A stretch of DNA of 64,000 nucleotides from Halobacillus aidingensis. GTDB lineage: Bacteria > Bacillota > Bacilli > Bacillales > Halobacillaceae. The DNA is taken from contig NZ_FNIZ01000007.1 of assembly GCF_900104185.1 (NCBI RefSeq), positions 124,001 to 188,000 on the forward strand. Direction: 5' to 3'. The position numbers and the translations under genes were made by a program. This document shows, piece by piece, positions 34,854 through 43,486 of this stretch; position 1 is the first letter of the stretch; the number at the start of each line of letters is the position of its first letter. The notes under the pieces were generated by a model, which worked only from the letters and a program-made list of their open reading frames with translations, was not told the origin of the DNA and ran no database searches.

Positions 34854-36081
34854 TCTACAGACAGAACAGGCAGTATTAGGTATTTTTCTAGTAGACGGGG
34901 AGAAAATCAAGCAGACGACTCTCGCCCCTGAGCATTTCTCCCGACACGATCATCGACGCATATTCTTAGCGATGCAGCAGGTGGACGACGCTGGGACACC
35001 GGTGGATATGGTGACGGTAACCACAAGTCTCGGGGAAGAGGTCGCCCAGGTGGGAGGAGTAAGCTACTTGCTCGGGCTGGCTGAATCCGTCCCGACGACC
35101 GAGAACTTCCACTTCTATGAAAAACTCCTCATCGAATCGTACACGAACCAGCAAATGAGACAGTCGGCGATGGAGTACATCGAGAATCCGAGTGCTGATG
35201 CGCTGCTTGGCTTGAAGCAGCAGCTCCATCTGATGGATCAGGACCCGGAAGCGGATGAGCAGACGGTGAAAGATCAGCTCAGTGACATCGCCATGGAGAT
35301 GATTTCCTCACCTGTCCAGACAGGGTTAGCCACAGGGTTCGAAGACTATGACAAAATGACCGGAGGCGCGCAGCGTGGCGATTTGATCATCGTCGCTGCC
35401 CGGCCTTCGATGGGTAAGACAGCTTTTGCCTTAAATATCGCCATGAACCATTGCAAGAACGGAGGAGCAGTCGACCTGTTCAGTCTGGAAATGGGATCTA
35501 AACAGCTCCTGCAGCGGATGATTTCTTCAGAAGCACGCATCGACGGGCAGAAGTGGCGCTCGATGTGTTTCTCCGCCGAAGACTACAAACGTTCCTTCCA
35601 CGCCATAGGGGAAATCGCCGAGTGGCACCTCTCCATCCACGAGCGCCAACAAACCGTCCAAGACATCACGGCAAAAATCAGAGCCTCCGTAGCTTCCGAC
35701 CCCGATCAAAATCACCTCATCATCATCGATTACTTGCAGCTGATGAATGTCAAAGGACGTTATGAACGCCGGGACCTCGAAGTCGGCGCCATCACCCGCG
35801 AACTGAAACTCCTCGCCCGTGAACTCGACATCCCCATCATCCTTCTCTCCCAACTCTCCCGAAGTGTCGAACAGCGTCAAGACAAACGGCCGATGATGTC
35901 GGATTTGAGGGAATCAGGTAATATCGAACAGGACGCTGACGTCATCAGCTTTTTGTACCGAGATGACTATTATTCGCAGGAAGGAAGTGATGTGGTGGAG
36001 GTGATTTTGAGGAAGCAGAGGAATGGTCCGGTGGGGACGGTGATGTTGGGGTTTGAAAAAGAGTTCGGGCGGTTTGCGTGA
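34843..36081 (+). CDS. dnaB: DnaB-type replicative helicase (phage module)
   Basis: 412 residues from ATG at 34843 (MSHNLQTEQAVLGIFLVDG). The N-terminal DnaB domain is followed by a RecA-like motor with Walker A ARPSMGKTAF near residue 186, Walker B LIIIDYLQLM and the DLRESGNIEQDADV motif. Short for a chromosomal DnaB (about 450). Together with the two preceding genes it forms a complete phage-style replication cassette, but no integrase or structural gene is visible nearby. Confidence 0.9.
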   Translation: MSHNLQTEQAVLGIFLVDGEKIKQTTLAPEHFSRHDHRRIFLAMQQVDDAGTPVDMVTVTTSLGEEVAQVGGVSYLLGLAESVPTTENFHFYEKLLIESYTNQQMRQSAMEYIENPSADALLGLKQQLHLMDQDPEADEQTVKDQLSDIAMEMISSPVQTGLATGFEDYDKMTGGAQRGDLIIVAARPSMGKTAFALNIAMNHCKNGGAVDLFSLEMGSKQLLQRMISSEARIDGQKWRSMCFSAEDYKRSFHAIGEIAEWHLSIHERQQTVQDITAKIRASVASDPDQNHLIIIDYLQLMNVKGRYERRDLEVGAITRELKLLARELDIPIILLSQLSRSVEQRQDKRPMMSDLRESGNIEQDADVISFLYRDDYYSQEGSDVVEVILRKQRNGPVGTVMLGFEKEFGRFA

Positions 36082-36263
36082 TTTGGATTCGATGAGTCAT
36101 AAAATGAAACGTCTAGTAATGTTCAGATGACCGGTTGTACTTCGAGAAGAATACATCCTCCGTTCAATCCTTCACGGTTCTATACATATCAAGAAAACTC
36201 CATTTATTCCGGCTGCTTCCTGTATTATACTGGAAGGAGATTCGAAATAGGGGAGGCCGTATC

Positions 36264-37250
36264 ATGGAATTGAACAACAACACACGACTACTCAAACTGA
36301 GGGATATCCTTTTCGAAGAGACGGATGAGCATCATGAACTCAGCATCCAGGAAATCTGTGAAAAACTGAAGCTCTACTTCGGACCCGAAGCGAAGTTCGA
36401 TGCTCGTACACTCAAGCGTGATATGGACGTGCTCGAAGATGCGGGAATAGAAATTATCCGCAATACCGGACGTTTCGGTAAGGTGTATTACAGCTATCAG
36501 GACCGCGTCTTCGAGACCTATCAGCTGCGGCTCATCAATGACGCCATCCTATCCGCGAAGTTCATCACAGAAAAAGAGAAGAAGGATCTGATCGAGCGGA
36601 ACAAACAGCTCACAAGTAGACATATCGCAAAGACCCTCCCGGATCCGCTCCTGTACTCCCAGTCTGCGAATGACGATTATGAACTCGTCAAATTGAGCAT
36701 CGATAATGTGCACAGGGCGATCTCAGAACAGAAGGTATTGCATTACCAGTACGGGAAATACAACATGGACAAGGAATTCGAATACCACCGGAACGGCGAT
36801 ACATATCATGTCGAGCCCTATGCCCTCATCTGGCAGAACGATTTCTATTATCTGATCGGAAGGTTCCGCGGAAACGGGGAAATGCGCCACTACCGTTTGG
36901 ATCGGATGCGGAACATCGAAATATCGGAAGAACGTTTCAAACGGAAGCAGGATTTCTTAGTTAAAGAATACGTCGACCAAAGCTTCCACATGTTCGCTGG
37001 GGAAGAGGCATGGATCAAAATCGAATTCGATGCAAGCCTACTGAACGTAGTCCTCGACCGTTTCGGAAAAGACGCCTCAATAAAGGCAATCAGTGACGAC
37101 CGGTTCATCCTTTCGACGAAGGCGAAAATGAGCATCGGACTCATTGGCTGGATCCTCACCTGGGGACACAAAGCGAAAGTCGTCTCACCAGAATCCCTCG
37201 TCGCTCAAGTGAAAGAAGAAGTGCAAAAGATGTCCAAGCAGTATGAATAG
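36264..37250 (+). CDS. WYL-domain transcriptional regulator
   Basis: 328 residues from ATG at 36264 behind AGGGGAGG; a longer in-frame reading from 36135 has no ribosome site. N-terminal winged helix (ELSIQEICEKLKLYF ... TLKRDMDVLEDAGIEIIRN), then a WYL domain (KVLHYQYGKYN, YHVEPYALIWQNDFYYLIG, YRLDRMRNIEIS) and a C-terminal extension. WYL regulators sense ligands, often nucleic acid, and several (BrxR, CapW) repress phage-defence operons. It stands at the left border of the defence genes, so a similar role is plausible but not shown. Confidence 0.88.
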   Translation: MELNNNTRLLKLRDILFEETDEHHELSIQEICEKLKLYFGPEAKFDARTLKRDMDVLEDAGIEIIRNTGRFGKVYYSYQDRVFETYQLRLINDAILSAKFITEKEKKDLIERNKQLTSRHIAKTLPDPLLYSQSANDDYELVKLSIDNVHRAISEQKVLHYQYGKYNMDKEFEYHRNGDTYHVEPYALIWQNDFYYLIGRFRGNGEMRHYRLDRMRNIEISEERFKRKQDFLVKEYVDQSFHMFAGEEAWIKIEFDASLLNVVLDRFGKDASIKAISDDRFILSTKAKMSIGLIGWILTWGHKAKVVSPESLVAQVKEEVQKMSKQYE

Positions 37251-37331
37251 AGAACGTGTGTTGGGAGTGCAAATTTTTGATCACCCCATCCGTTATCCTT
37301 GAGTTAACACAAATCAAGGAGGAACAAACAC

Positions 37332-38069
37332 ATGGCAAAACAAAAGAAAAGCTTCATCAAAAAATGGTGGTTCTGGGGAGTCGTAATCCTCGTAGTCTTC
37401 GCAGCAGCACAAGGCGGAGGAGAAGAACAGGACCAGGCAGAAGCAGAACCGGAAGGAACTCCAGTCGAGGAAGTGGAAGCGGCCAGCACAGAAGCCGAAG
37501 AGACCTCAACGGAAGAAAACGAAGCATCAGCTGAAGAGGAAACCGAAGAACCTATAGTGGAAGAGACGGAAGAAGAAGTACCGGCAGAAAATGACACCGT
37601 AAAAGTCTCTACAGGCATGCACGAAGTCGGAACGGATATCGAACCAGGCCTCTATAAATCAGAAGGATCCGTCTACTACTGGGAACGCCTCGCCGGATTC
37701 AGCGGTGAATTCGACGACATCATCGCAAACGGCAACCCACAAGGCCAAGAATACGTTGAAGTGAAAGAATCCGACACCGCCTTCAGCACTCAGGGTACAG
37801 GCAGCTGGACGTTGATTGATGACACCTATGCTCCGGAAACACAAACGAGTTTCGGTGATGGCACGTACCTGGTTGGAAAAGACATCGAACCCGGCACGTA
37901 CAAGAGTGAGAGTGGTGGAGGCTACTGGGCTCGTTTGAGCGGGTTCAGTGGAGAGCTTGATACCATCATCGCGAATGATAATCCTGGTGGTTCTTCGATT
38001 GTAGAGATTCAAGAATCTGACCGTGGTTTCCAAACGTGGGGGAATGGTGAATGGACGAAGGTAGAGTGA
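37332..38069 (+). CDS. Membrane-anchored protein with two homologous beta repeats
   Basis: 245 residues. A basic start and one membrane helix (WWFWGVVILVVFAAA) lead into a Glu/Ala-rich linker (about 30-95) and two copies of a domain of about 65 residues, each beginning VGTDIEPG/VGKDIEPG and containing YWERLAGFSGE/YWARLSGFSGE and IIAN-NP. The repeats are extracellular by topology. The domain is common in Firmicutes and actinobacterial surface proteins but has no assigned function that I know. AAGGAGGAAC precedes the ATG; a terminator follows. Confidence 0.75.
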   Translation: MAKQKKSFIKKWWFWGVVILVVFAAAQGGGEEQDQAEAEPEGTPVEEVEAASTEAEETSTEENEASAEEETEEPIVEETEEEVPAENDTVKVSTGMHEVGTDIEPGLYKSEGSVYYWERLAGFSGEFDDIIANGNPQGQEYVEVKESDTAFSTQGTGSWTLIDDTYAPETQTSFGDGTYLVGKDIEPGTYKSESGGGYWARLSGFSGELDTIIANDNPGGSSIVEIQESDRGFQTWGNGEWTKVE

Positions 38070-38073
38070 AGTT

Positions 38074-38100
38074 AAAGGAGGCCATCTGAGCCTCCTTTTT
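38074..38100 (+). terminator. Terminator of the repeat-protein gene
   Basis: AAAGGAGGC pairs with GCCTCCTTT around CATCTGA, then TT. Confidence 0.88.
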
Positions 38101-38286
38101 CCATTAATTGATAGATGATAGAATGTAAATAAGCATATTACAATTGAATGACATAGGTTACATAAATGTTAATTTACTAATCATTCAATAAAAAAGAATA
38201 GTTGTGATTTATCAGTTGTTCATGGATGATCATCAGGGAATATCTCGGAGTTGCTGTTCAGTCTTTCGTTCATTAGTTTGAAATCG

Positions 38287-38336
38287 AAGTGCCTGTAATG
38301 TCGCCAGAAACACTGAGCGATATTGTGGGCACTTTT
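38287..38336. repeat. Large hairpin, distant relative of the dispersed repeat
   Basis: AAGTGCCTGTAATGTCGC (38287-38304) pairs over 18 positions, with four G-T wobbles, with GCGATATTGTGGGCACTT (38317-38334), loop CAGAAACACTGA. Ends match the dispersed repeat (AAGTGCCTG ... GGCACTTTT), the core does not. It lies 28 bp before the endonuclease start and may attenuate its transcription. The rest of 38101-38286 holds no gene. Confidence 0.6.
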
Positions 38337-38361
38337 CATTTATATAAATGGGGGTCATGTA

Positions 38362-39708
38362 ATGATTTTTGAAACTGAAGGAATGTTGCTTGAGTACACT
38401 GAAGGCATTGTAGGTAGAACTTTCCGCGAAATAGATAAAACAGGTATTTTGGAAGGTAAGAACAGTGATAAAGGAAGGTTGGGTAAGGCGGTCGAAGAGG
38501 GCTTTTATGGATATGAATTGAACAGTAATCCAGAAGCTGATTTCGATAACCTGGGGATAGAGCTGAAGGTTTCGGGTTTCAATAGGTTGAAAGACGGTTC
38601 ATGGTCAGCGAAAGAACGCTTATCTTTGAGCATGATCAATTACAATGAAATCATCCATGAGGAATTCGAGTTCAGTAAACTGATTGCGAAAAATAAGAAG
38701 ATATTGATCATTTGGTATGAATACGTCAAGGGAGTAGAATATGCTGATTTCGTTATCAGAGACTACCAGATATACGATATGACGAAAGATGAAAAAATCA
38801 TAGAGAATGACTTCAATACTATCAAACAAAAAGTCATTGAAGGCGAGGCCCATAAATTGTCAGAAGGTGATTCGGTAATCCTCGGCGCAGCAACAAAAGG
38901 CCAGAAAGGTCAGAAGGCTGGTCAGCCCAATTCCCATGTCCTGGCCCCTACGAGAGCATTTTCATTGAAAAATTCATTCTTCAGGGGAATACTCAGGGAT
39001 CATCTGAAGGGTGTTACATATCACCATAGGAACCTTGAGTTTGTCACCCCTGAAAGTTACGTATGGAACAGAATCACCCGATTCAGAGGGATGAGCCAAT
39101 TAGAAATCCTAGAATCGCTGACCGGTCGGGATGTCAGTGAAAAAGTACCGAAGCAAATCGGGAAAATGGTCTCTGACGCTTTGATAGGTAAAGATAAAGA
39201 TTTGGCTGACAGACATGAAGTCTTCAGCAAATCCACGTATATGATCAAGAACATTCCAGTGAAAAATGGGACGATTCCTATGGAAAAGGCAACCTTCAGC
39301 ACATTGAAATTCGAGGATTTCTCGACCGACTGGGAAGAATCCGAATGGAAGACGTTCTTCGAAGAGGTGACTTTCCTATATATAACTTGGGTAGGTCAAA
39401 AAGACGGAGTGAAGTTGAAAAATGGAGAAAGGCTGTTGGATCGAGTATATAAAATTACATTCACAGAGGATGAAGTAGAAAGTTTCAGAAAAACGTACGA
39501 CTTGATAAAGAAGGCGATAGAACAAAGGGATATCAGTTTCTTACCGAAGTCATCCTCTGAAATCTCGAATGGTCTGGACCTTGTGATATCCACCAAAAGC
39601 AATAAAGGTGGGGTATATGAAAGGTTCTTTGAAGATAAAAAGGAAAATTGTTTCATGTTGAATAAAGATTTCATAAAGAGAAAATTGGAAGACGCAACTA
39701 GGGAATGA
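38362..39708 (+). CDS. Sau3AI/MutH-family type II restriction endonuclease (predicted GATC)
   Basis: 448 residues from ATG at 38362; GGGGGT lies upstream, and an in-frame ATG at 38323 falls within the hairpin. The N-terminal MutH-fold domain shows Asp60, Glu67 and Lys69 in ADFDNLGIELKV, the exact D-x6-E-x-K spacing of MutH, with Glu45/Glu46 as the helix glutamate. A second, MutH-like C-terminal half follows, as in Sau3AI, where it helps hold DNA as a looped pair of sites. The predicted target is GATC, supported by a Sau3AI-type C5 methyltransferase 9 kb downstream. Unusually, three dpt genes lie between enzyme and methyltransferase. Confidence 0.85.
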   Translation: MIFETEGMLLEYTEGIVGRTFREIDKTGILEGKNSDKGRLGKAVEEGFYGYELNSNPEADFDNLGIELKVSGFNRLKDGSWSAKERLSLSMINYNEIIHEEFEFSKLIAKNKKILIIWYEYVKGVEYADFVIRDYQIYDMTKDEKIIENDFNTIKQKVIEGEAHKLSEGDSVILGAATKGQKGQKAGQPNSHVLAPTRAFSLKNSFFRGILRDHLKGVTYHHRNLEFVTPESYVWNRITRFRGMSQLEILESLTGRDVSEKVPKQIGKMVSDALIGKDKDLADRHEVFSKSTYMIKNIPVKNGTIPMEKATFSTLKFEDFSTDWEESEWKTFFEEVTFLYITWVGQKDGVKLKNGERLLDRVYKITFTEDEVESFRKTYDLIKKAIEQRDISFLPKSSSEISNGLDLVISTKSNKGGVYERFFEDKKENCFMLNKDFIKRKLEDATRE

Positions 39709-39768
39709 TAAGTCCTATTGAGTAGGGCCTCCCGTTTTTCATCTTGATGTCGAATTTTTGTTACAATG

Positions 39769-39780
39769 ATTCTTAAGAAT
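39769..39780. promoter_or_regulatory. 12-bp palindrome upstream of dptF
   Basis: ATTCTTAAGAAT, a perfect palindrome 60 bp before the dptF start in the 131-bp gap after the endonuclease gene; a possible operator. A weak hairpin (39711-39729) followed by TTTTT closes the endonuclease transcript. No clear promoter pair. Confidence 0.35.
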
Positions 39781-39839
39781 GTTAATAAATATATTGAAAT
39801 GGAAGTTCTTCAGGACAACAGAATGAGGTGTAGGCATAT

Positions 39840-42101
39840 ATGATAAAGCAGAATCATGCTTTCCAGTTCTTGACTCATGTTTCAGATTCATGGGCACGAA
39901 TGGGTGAAAGTATTGAAAGATCGATTTATAAAGATAAAGAAACGGCGATATTCAAGTCCAGGAAGCTTGCTGAACTAGTGCTGGAAGAAATCCTGATAAA
40001 TGAAGAAATAGATGTGCCTGATCGGACAACTGCAGCCGAAAAAATGAGCAGGCTGTATCATATGGGTATCATCACAGATGATGTCAATAAATCTTTCCAT
40101 AGAGTGAGAAGAAGAGGAAATCAGGCGGTCCATGAATTGAGGGAGCTCCCGATGATGGATGCGTTGAAGGTCCATAAGAGCCTTTATGAAATCTGTGCCT
40201 GGTATGTGGAAACATATGGACCGTTGGATGCAGATATACCTGGTTACCAAGATCCTGAACCGGAAGATGATGAACAGAGGATGTATGAAATGATGAAAAA
40301 GCATTTCAATGATTTCCTCAGTAAAGGATCCACCAAAGAAGAAACGGAAAGTGGAGTTGAGGAAGACTCCGTTTCATCAGAAGGTCCATACAAAAAGTAT
40401 TATGGTAGCCATCTTCTATATCAGTTGAATAAATTACGCGAATCATCCCAAGAAGCGATTGAAGGGTATCAATCTTTGAGTTCTTTTAAAAAGTATCTCC
40501 ATATAAAACGTCCTATCCAGGAAGAGTTGGAAGAGAAGCTCGAAAATGCCTCGTCTACAGATCAATCACAGTTAGTCTTTCTATGCGGTAGTGTAGGAGA
40601 TGGGAAATCGCACCTGCTTGCATACTTGCAGTCGACATATCCGGACTTGATGGACAATTTCGAGATTTATAACGATGCTACAGAGAGTTTCGATCCGAAA
40701 AAAGATTCACTCGATACTCTAGCGGACTCCCTGACCCCCTTTGATGATGAACATATCCATACGAGTTCGAAGAAAATGGTTTTGGCTATAAATCTCGGCG
40801 TGTTGCACAACTTTTTGGAAACCGATTACGCAAAGGACAGGTACAAAATCCTCAAGACATTCATCGGAGAAGCGAAAGTCTTTGATGAGACTTCCATCAA
40901 CCGTGAGGTGGAACATGAGAATTTCAGTCTCGTGAGCTTCGGAGATTATCATGAATTCGAGTTGACCGAAAATGGGCCTGTATCTCCATATATAGAAACA
41001 ATGCTCGAGAAAATCGTGGCAGAAACAGAGGATAACCCTTTCCATAAGGCATACTTGAAGGACCTGAAAAATGATTGGAATCATCCGATACTCATGAACT
41101 ATAAGTTCCTGAAAGCGGAAAGTGTCCGTACATCTATCACCAGAATCCTTATAGAAACCATCATGAAAGATAAAGTCATCATCTCTACCCGTACTTTATT
41201 GAACTTCATATACGACATTCTGGTACCTACATTCGTCGAGGACATAGATTCTTCGGACATGTTCGATATGATTCCTTATCTCCTTCCTGCTTTGCTGTTC
41301 GAAGGGGAACAAAGGTCTACGTTGTTGAAGGCCGTATCAAACCAGGACCCGATTCACTATCGCAGTCAAGAAGTGGATGAGAAGATAATAGGGCTTCACA
41401 ACACGAACAACTTGGGAGCCTTCATGAGGAGCACTATAACGGATCCCTTTGCAGAAGAATGGATCGATATGATTTCTTACGAACCTATGCACTTCATTGA
41501 CAGTAAATCATCCAAAAAGAGCATAGGGGAGATGTTCATCAGATGCTCGTTCTTATTCCGATCCACTTTGAATTCATCATTCAAAGACGTCGTCTACGAT
41601 AAATATACGAGTTACCTCTATGCTTTCAATAGCGGAGATATGCAAAAACTCAGTGACATGTATTACGAAGTCCAGAATTCCATTTTCCTATGGAAAGGTT
41701 CACCTCAGAAGAATTACATTTATCTTGACGATGAGATGGAGAATATGAGGATTGCTGAAGAATTGAAACCGAGGAAAAGCGACGTCTTCACTATTGAAAA
41801 AAGGGAAGGGACGTTGAAGCGATTCCTCATGTATGTAGTCCTCGGGTACAGAGTCGGGTCTGAGACGATTCCAGTAGACATCGATTATCCATTGTTCAAG
41901 ACATTGAGCAAGGTTCGTGAAGGATATAGATTGAGCAAAAAAGACAAAGAGGACTCTATCAAGTTCGAGGAGTTCATCGACAAATTACTGCCGCTTGGCA
42001 ACCAGAAAGAAGAAATCCTCATCCAGGATCATGAAGAAGGCCTGAAATTCTTATTGGAATACGAAGGCTACGGTGAGTATTCATTCAGCAGGGAGTCGTG
42101 A
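39840..42101 (+). CDS. dptF: DNA phosphorothioation-dependent restriction protein DptF
   Basis: 753 residues; GAGGTG precedes the ATG. The N-terminal 120 residues are a helical DUF4145/HEPN-like domain (KSRKLAELVLEEIL ... RRRGNQAVHELRELP), followed by a linker and an ATPase region with Walker A GSVGDGKSH at 250-258. The layout and length fit DptF, which with DptG and DptH cuts DNA lacking phosphorothioate marks made by DndBCDE in known systems. Here no dnd genes are present. Stop overlaps the dptG start. Confidence 0.85.
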   Translation: MIKQNHAFQFLTHVSDSWARMGESIERSIYKDKETAIFKSRKLAELVLEEILINEEIDVPDRTTAAEKMSRLYHMGIITDDVNKSFHRVRRRGNQAVHELRELPMMDALKVHKSLYEICAWYVETYGPLDADIPGYQDPEPEDDEQRMYEMMKKHFNDFLSKGSTKEETESGVEEDSVSSEGPYKKYYGSHLLYQLNKLRESSQEAIEGYQSLSSFKKYLHIKRPIQEELEEKLENASSTDQSQLVFLCGSVGDGKSHLLAYLQSTYPDLMDNFEIYNDATESFDPKKDSLDTLADSLTPFDDEHIHTSSKKMVLAINLGVLHNFLETDYAKDRYKILKTFIGEAKVFDETSINREVEHENFSLVSFGDYHEFELTENGPVSPYIETMLEKIVAETEDNPFHKAYLKDLKNDWNHPILMNYKFLKAESVRTSITRILIETIMKDKVIISTRTLLNFIYDILVPTFVEDIDSSDMFDMIPYLLPALLFEGEQRSTLLKAVSNQDPIHYRSQEVDEKIIGLHNTNNLGAFMRSTITDPFAEEWIDMISYEPMHFIDSKSSKKSIGEMFIRCSFLFRSTLNSSFKDVVYDKYTSYLYAFNSGDMQKLSDMYYEVQNSIFLWKGSPQKNYIYLDDEMENMRIAEELKPRKSDVFTIEKREGTLKRFLMYVVLGYRVGSETIPVDIDYPLFKTLSKVREGYRLSKKDKEDSIKFEEFIDKLLPLGNQKEEILIQDHEEGLKFLLEYEGYGEYSFSRES

Positions 42102-43486
42102 TTCATTTGGAAAGATTGGAAGAGTTGAGAAAATCGCTGAGAGTAAAAGGCGAAGGCGAAAAGAAAGAATTATCACACATCATAAATAAAAGGGCCCACA
42201 TGCTACCGTTCCAAACACGTAACCCCGAACGTGCCAAATTCAAGAACGGATTCCTTCCGGTCATCGGCCAATTCGTAAGATACGCGGATTCAAAGAAGCT
42301 GGGAGCCGATATCGACAATAGGGAAGTCATACAGAATATAAAAGACAAAGTCCGTATGGATGAGTCCGATGCTCCACACTTCGAAAAAGTGCTGGAGAAA
42401 TTCTTGTTGCAATCAGAGAATTTCAGGATATTGCATCCTTTCATGTTATCCTATGTTCCTCTATCCGATTCGCAAGAAGCTACCGGAGAAAAGAATATCG
42501 CTTTATATATGCATAATGCTCTTTTGAAGGGAGATGAATCGGTCTTCCATGATATTCTGCATGGCTCAGAGAAAGGGCATGTGCTTACGAAACTGGTCCG
42601 GGATCATATGCCTGAATTGGAAAAGGAAGCAGCTCAGAACAATTATCCTCAGCCACTGGATTTCATCAGTGGATACTTCAAGGAAGACTTGCTGTTCTTG
42701 GCAAGACATGAAGAGTATTTCCTGCAACACATCGAGCTTTTCCTTGCCTATTATTATTTCTTTTCAATCTCGCAACTGACATTGAAATTGAACCAATTTG
42801 ACAAGGCTGAAGATGATCGACCTACTGATTTATACTATAACCTCGATTGGGAAGCTTCCAGCAGGAACAGAGCTGCATATAAGAGAGGGTATTCCCAAGT
42901 GAAGGAATCAGCGAGGAATCTCCTGGTCCATATCAACACTCTTGAACATCTGAATTTCATTTTCGATGTGAAAAACCAGGATTACTTGAGGTTGTTGACC
43001 ACTTTCGAAAACAAGGACGAAAATGAGCGGAAAGAGGTCATAAGCGCTTTGCGCCATTGGATCAAGGAATATTCTTCTATCGCTATGAAAGAAGAGGTAA
43101 GTGTCCAGGATGATATGACAGTCAATGACTTGATGAGGGAATTGTTCAAAACCATCAAAAAAGTTTATGGACAATCCACTCGTGCCGGTACAGAGTCGAG
43201 GTACGCATTGGGTATCGAGGAAATCGGAAAAAGATACTTCCTCAAAACTAGGGGAGCCCTTGGACATACTTTGAATGTGACCCAGGACTTTTTATTGCTG
43301 ATGGCAGCATTGGTAGTGAAAGATGAGAAAATCTCCTTGAAAAAAATGTTCAAAGAACTGGAGAAAAGAGGTCTGTTCTTTGATAGACAATCTCAAGAAG
43401 AGATACAGGAGATGTTCGACAAACTTAATCTAATAGAGAAGAAGAGTGATAGTGGTGATGCTCAATATGTCAAACCGATTTTATGA
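42098..43486 (+). CDS. dptG: DNA phosphorothioation-dependent restriction protein DptG
   Basis: 462 residues from GTG at 42098, overlapping the dptF stop (GTGA). Helix-rich, without an enzymatic motif I can identify; a basic N-terminus (HIINKRAHMLPFQTRNPERA) and a C-terminal winged-helix-like end (LFFDRQSQEEIQEMFDKLNL). Identified by position between dptF and dptH and by length. In known systems DptG is essential for restriction but its biochemical role is unclear. Overlaps dptH by 20 bp or more. Confidence 0.8.
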   Translation: MIHLERLEELRKSLRVKGEGEKKELSHIINKRAHMLPFQTRNPERAKFKNGFLPVIGQFVRYADSKKLGADIDNREVIQNIKDKVRMDESDAPHFEKVLEKFLLQSENFRILHPFMLSYVPLSDSQEATGEKNIALYMHNALLKGDESVFHDILHGSEKGHVLTKLVRDHMPELEKEAAQNNYPQPLDFISGYFKEDLLFLARHEEYFLQHIELFLAYYYFFSISQLTLKLNQFDKAEDDRPTDLYYNLDWEASSRNRAAYKRGYSQVKESARNLLVHINTLEHLNFIFDVKNQDYLRLLTTFENKDENERKEVISALRHWIKEYSSIAMKEEVSVQDDMTVNDLMRELFKTIKKVYGQSTRAGTESRYALGIEEIGKRYFLKTRGALGHTLNVTQDFLLLMAALVVKDEKISLKKMFKELEKRGLFFDRQSQEEIQEMFDKLNLIEKKSDSGDAQYVKPIL

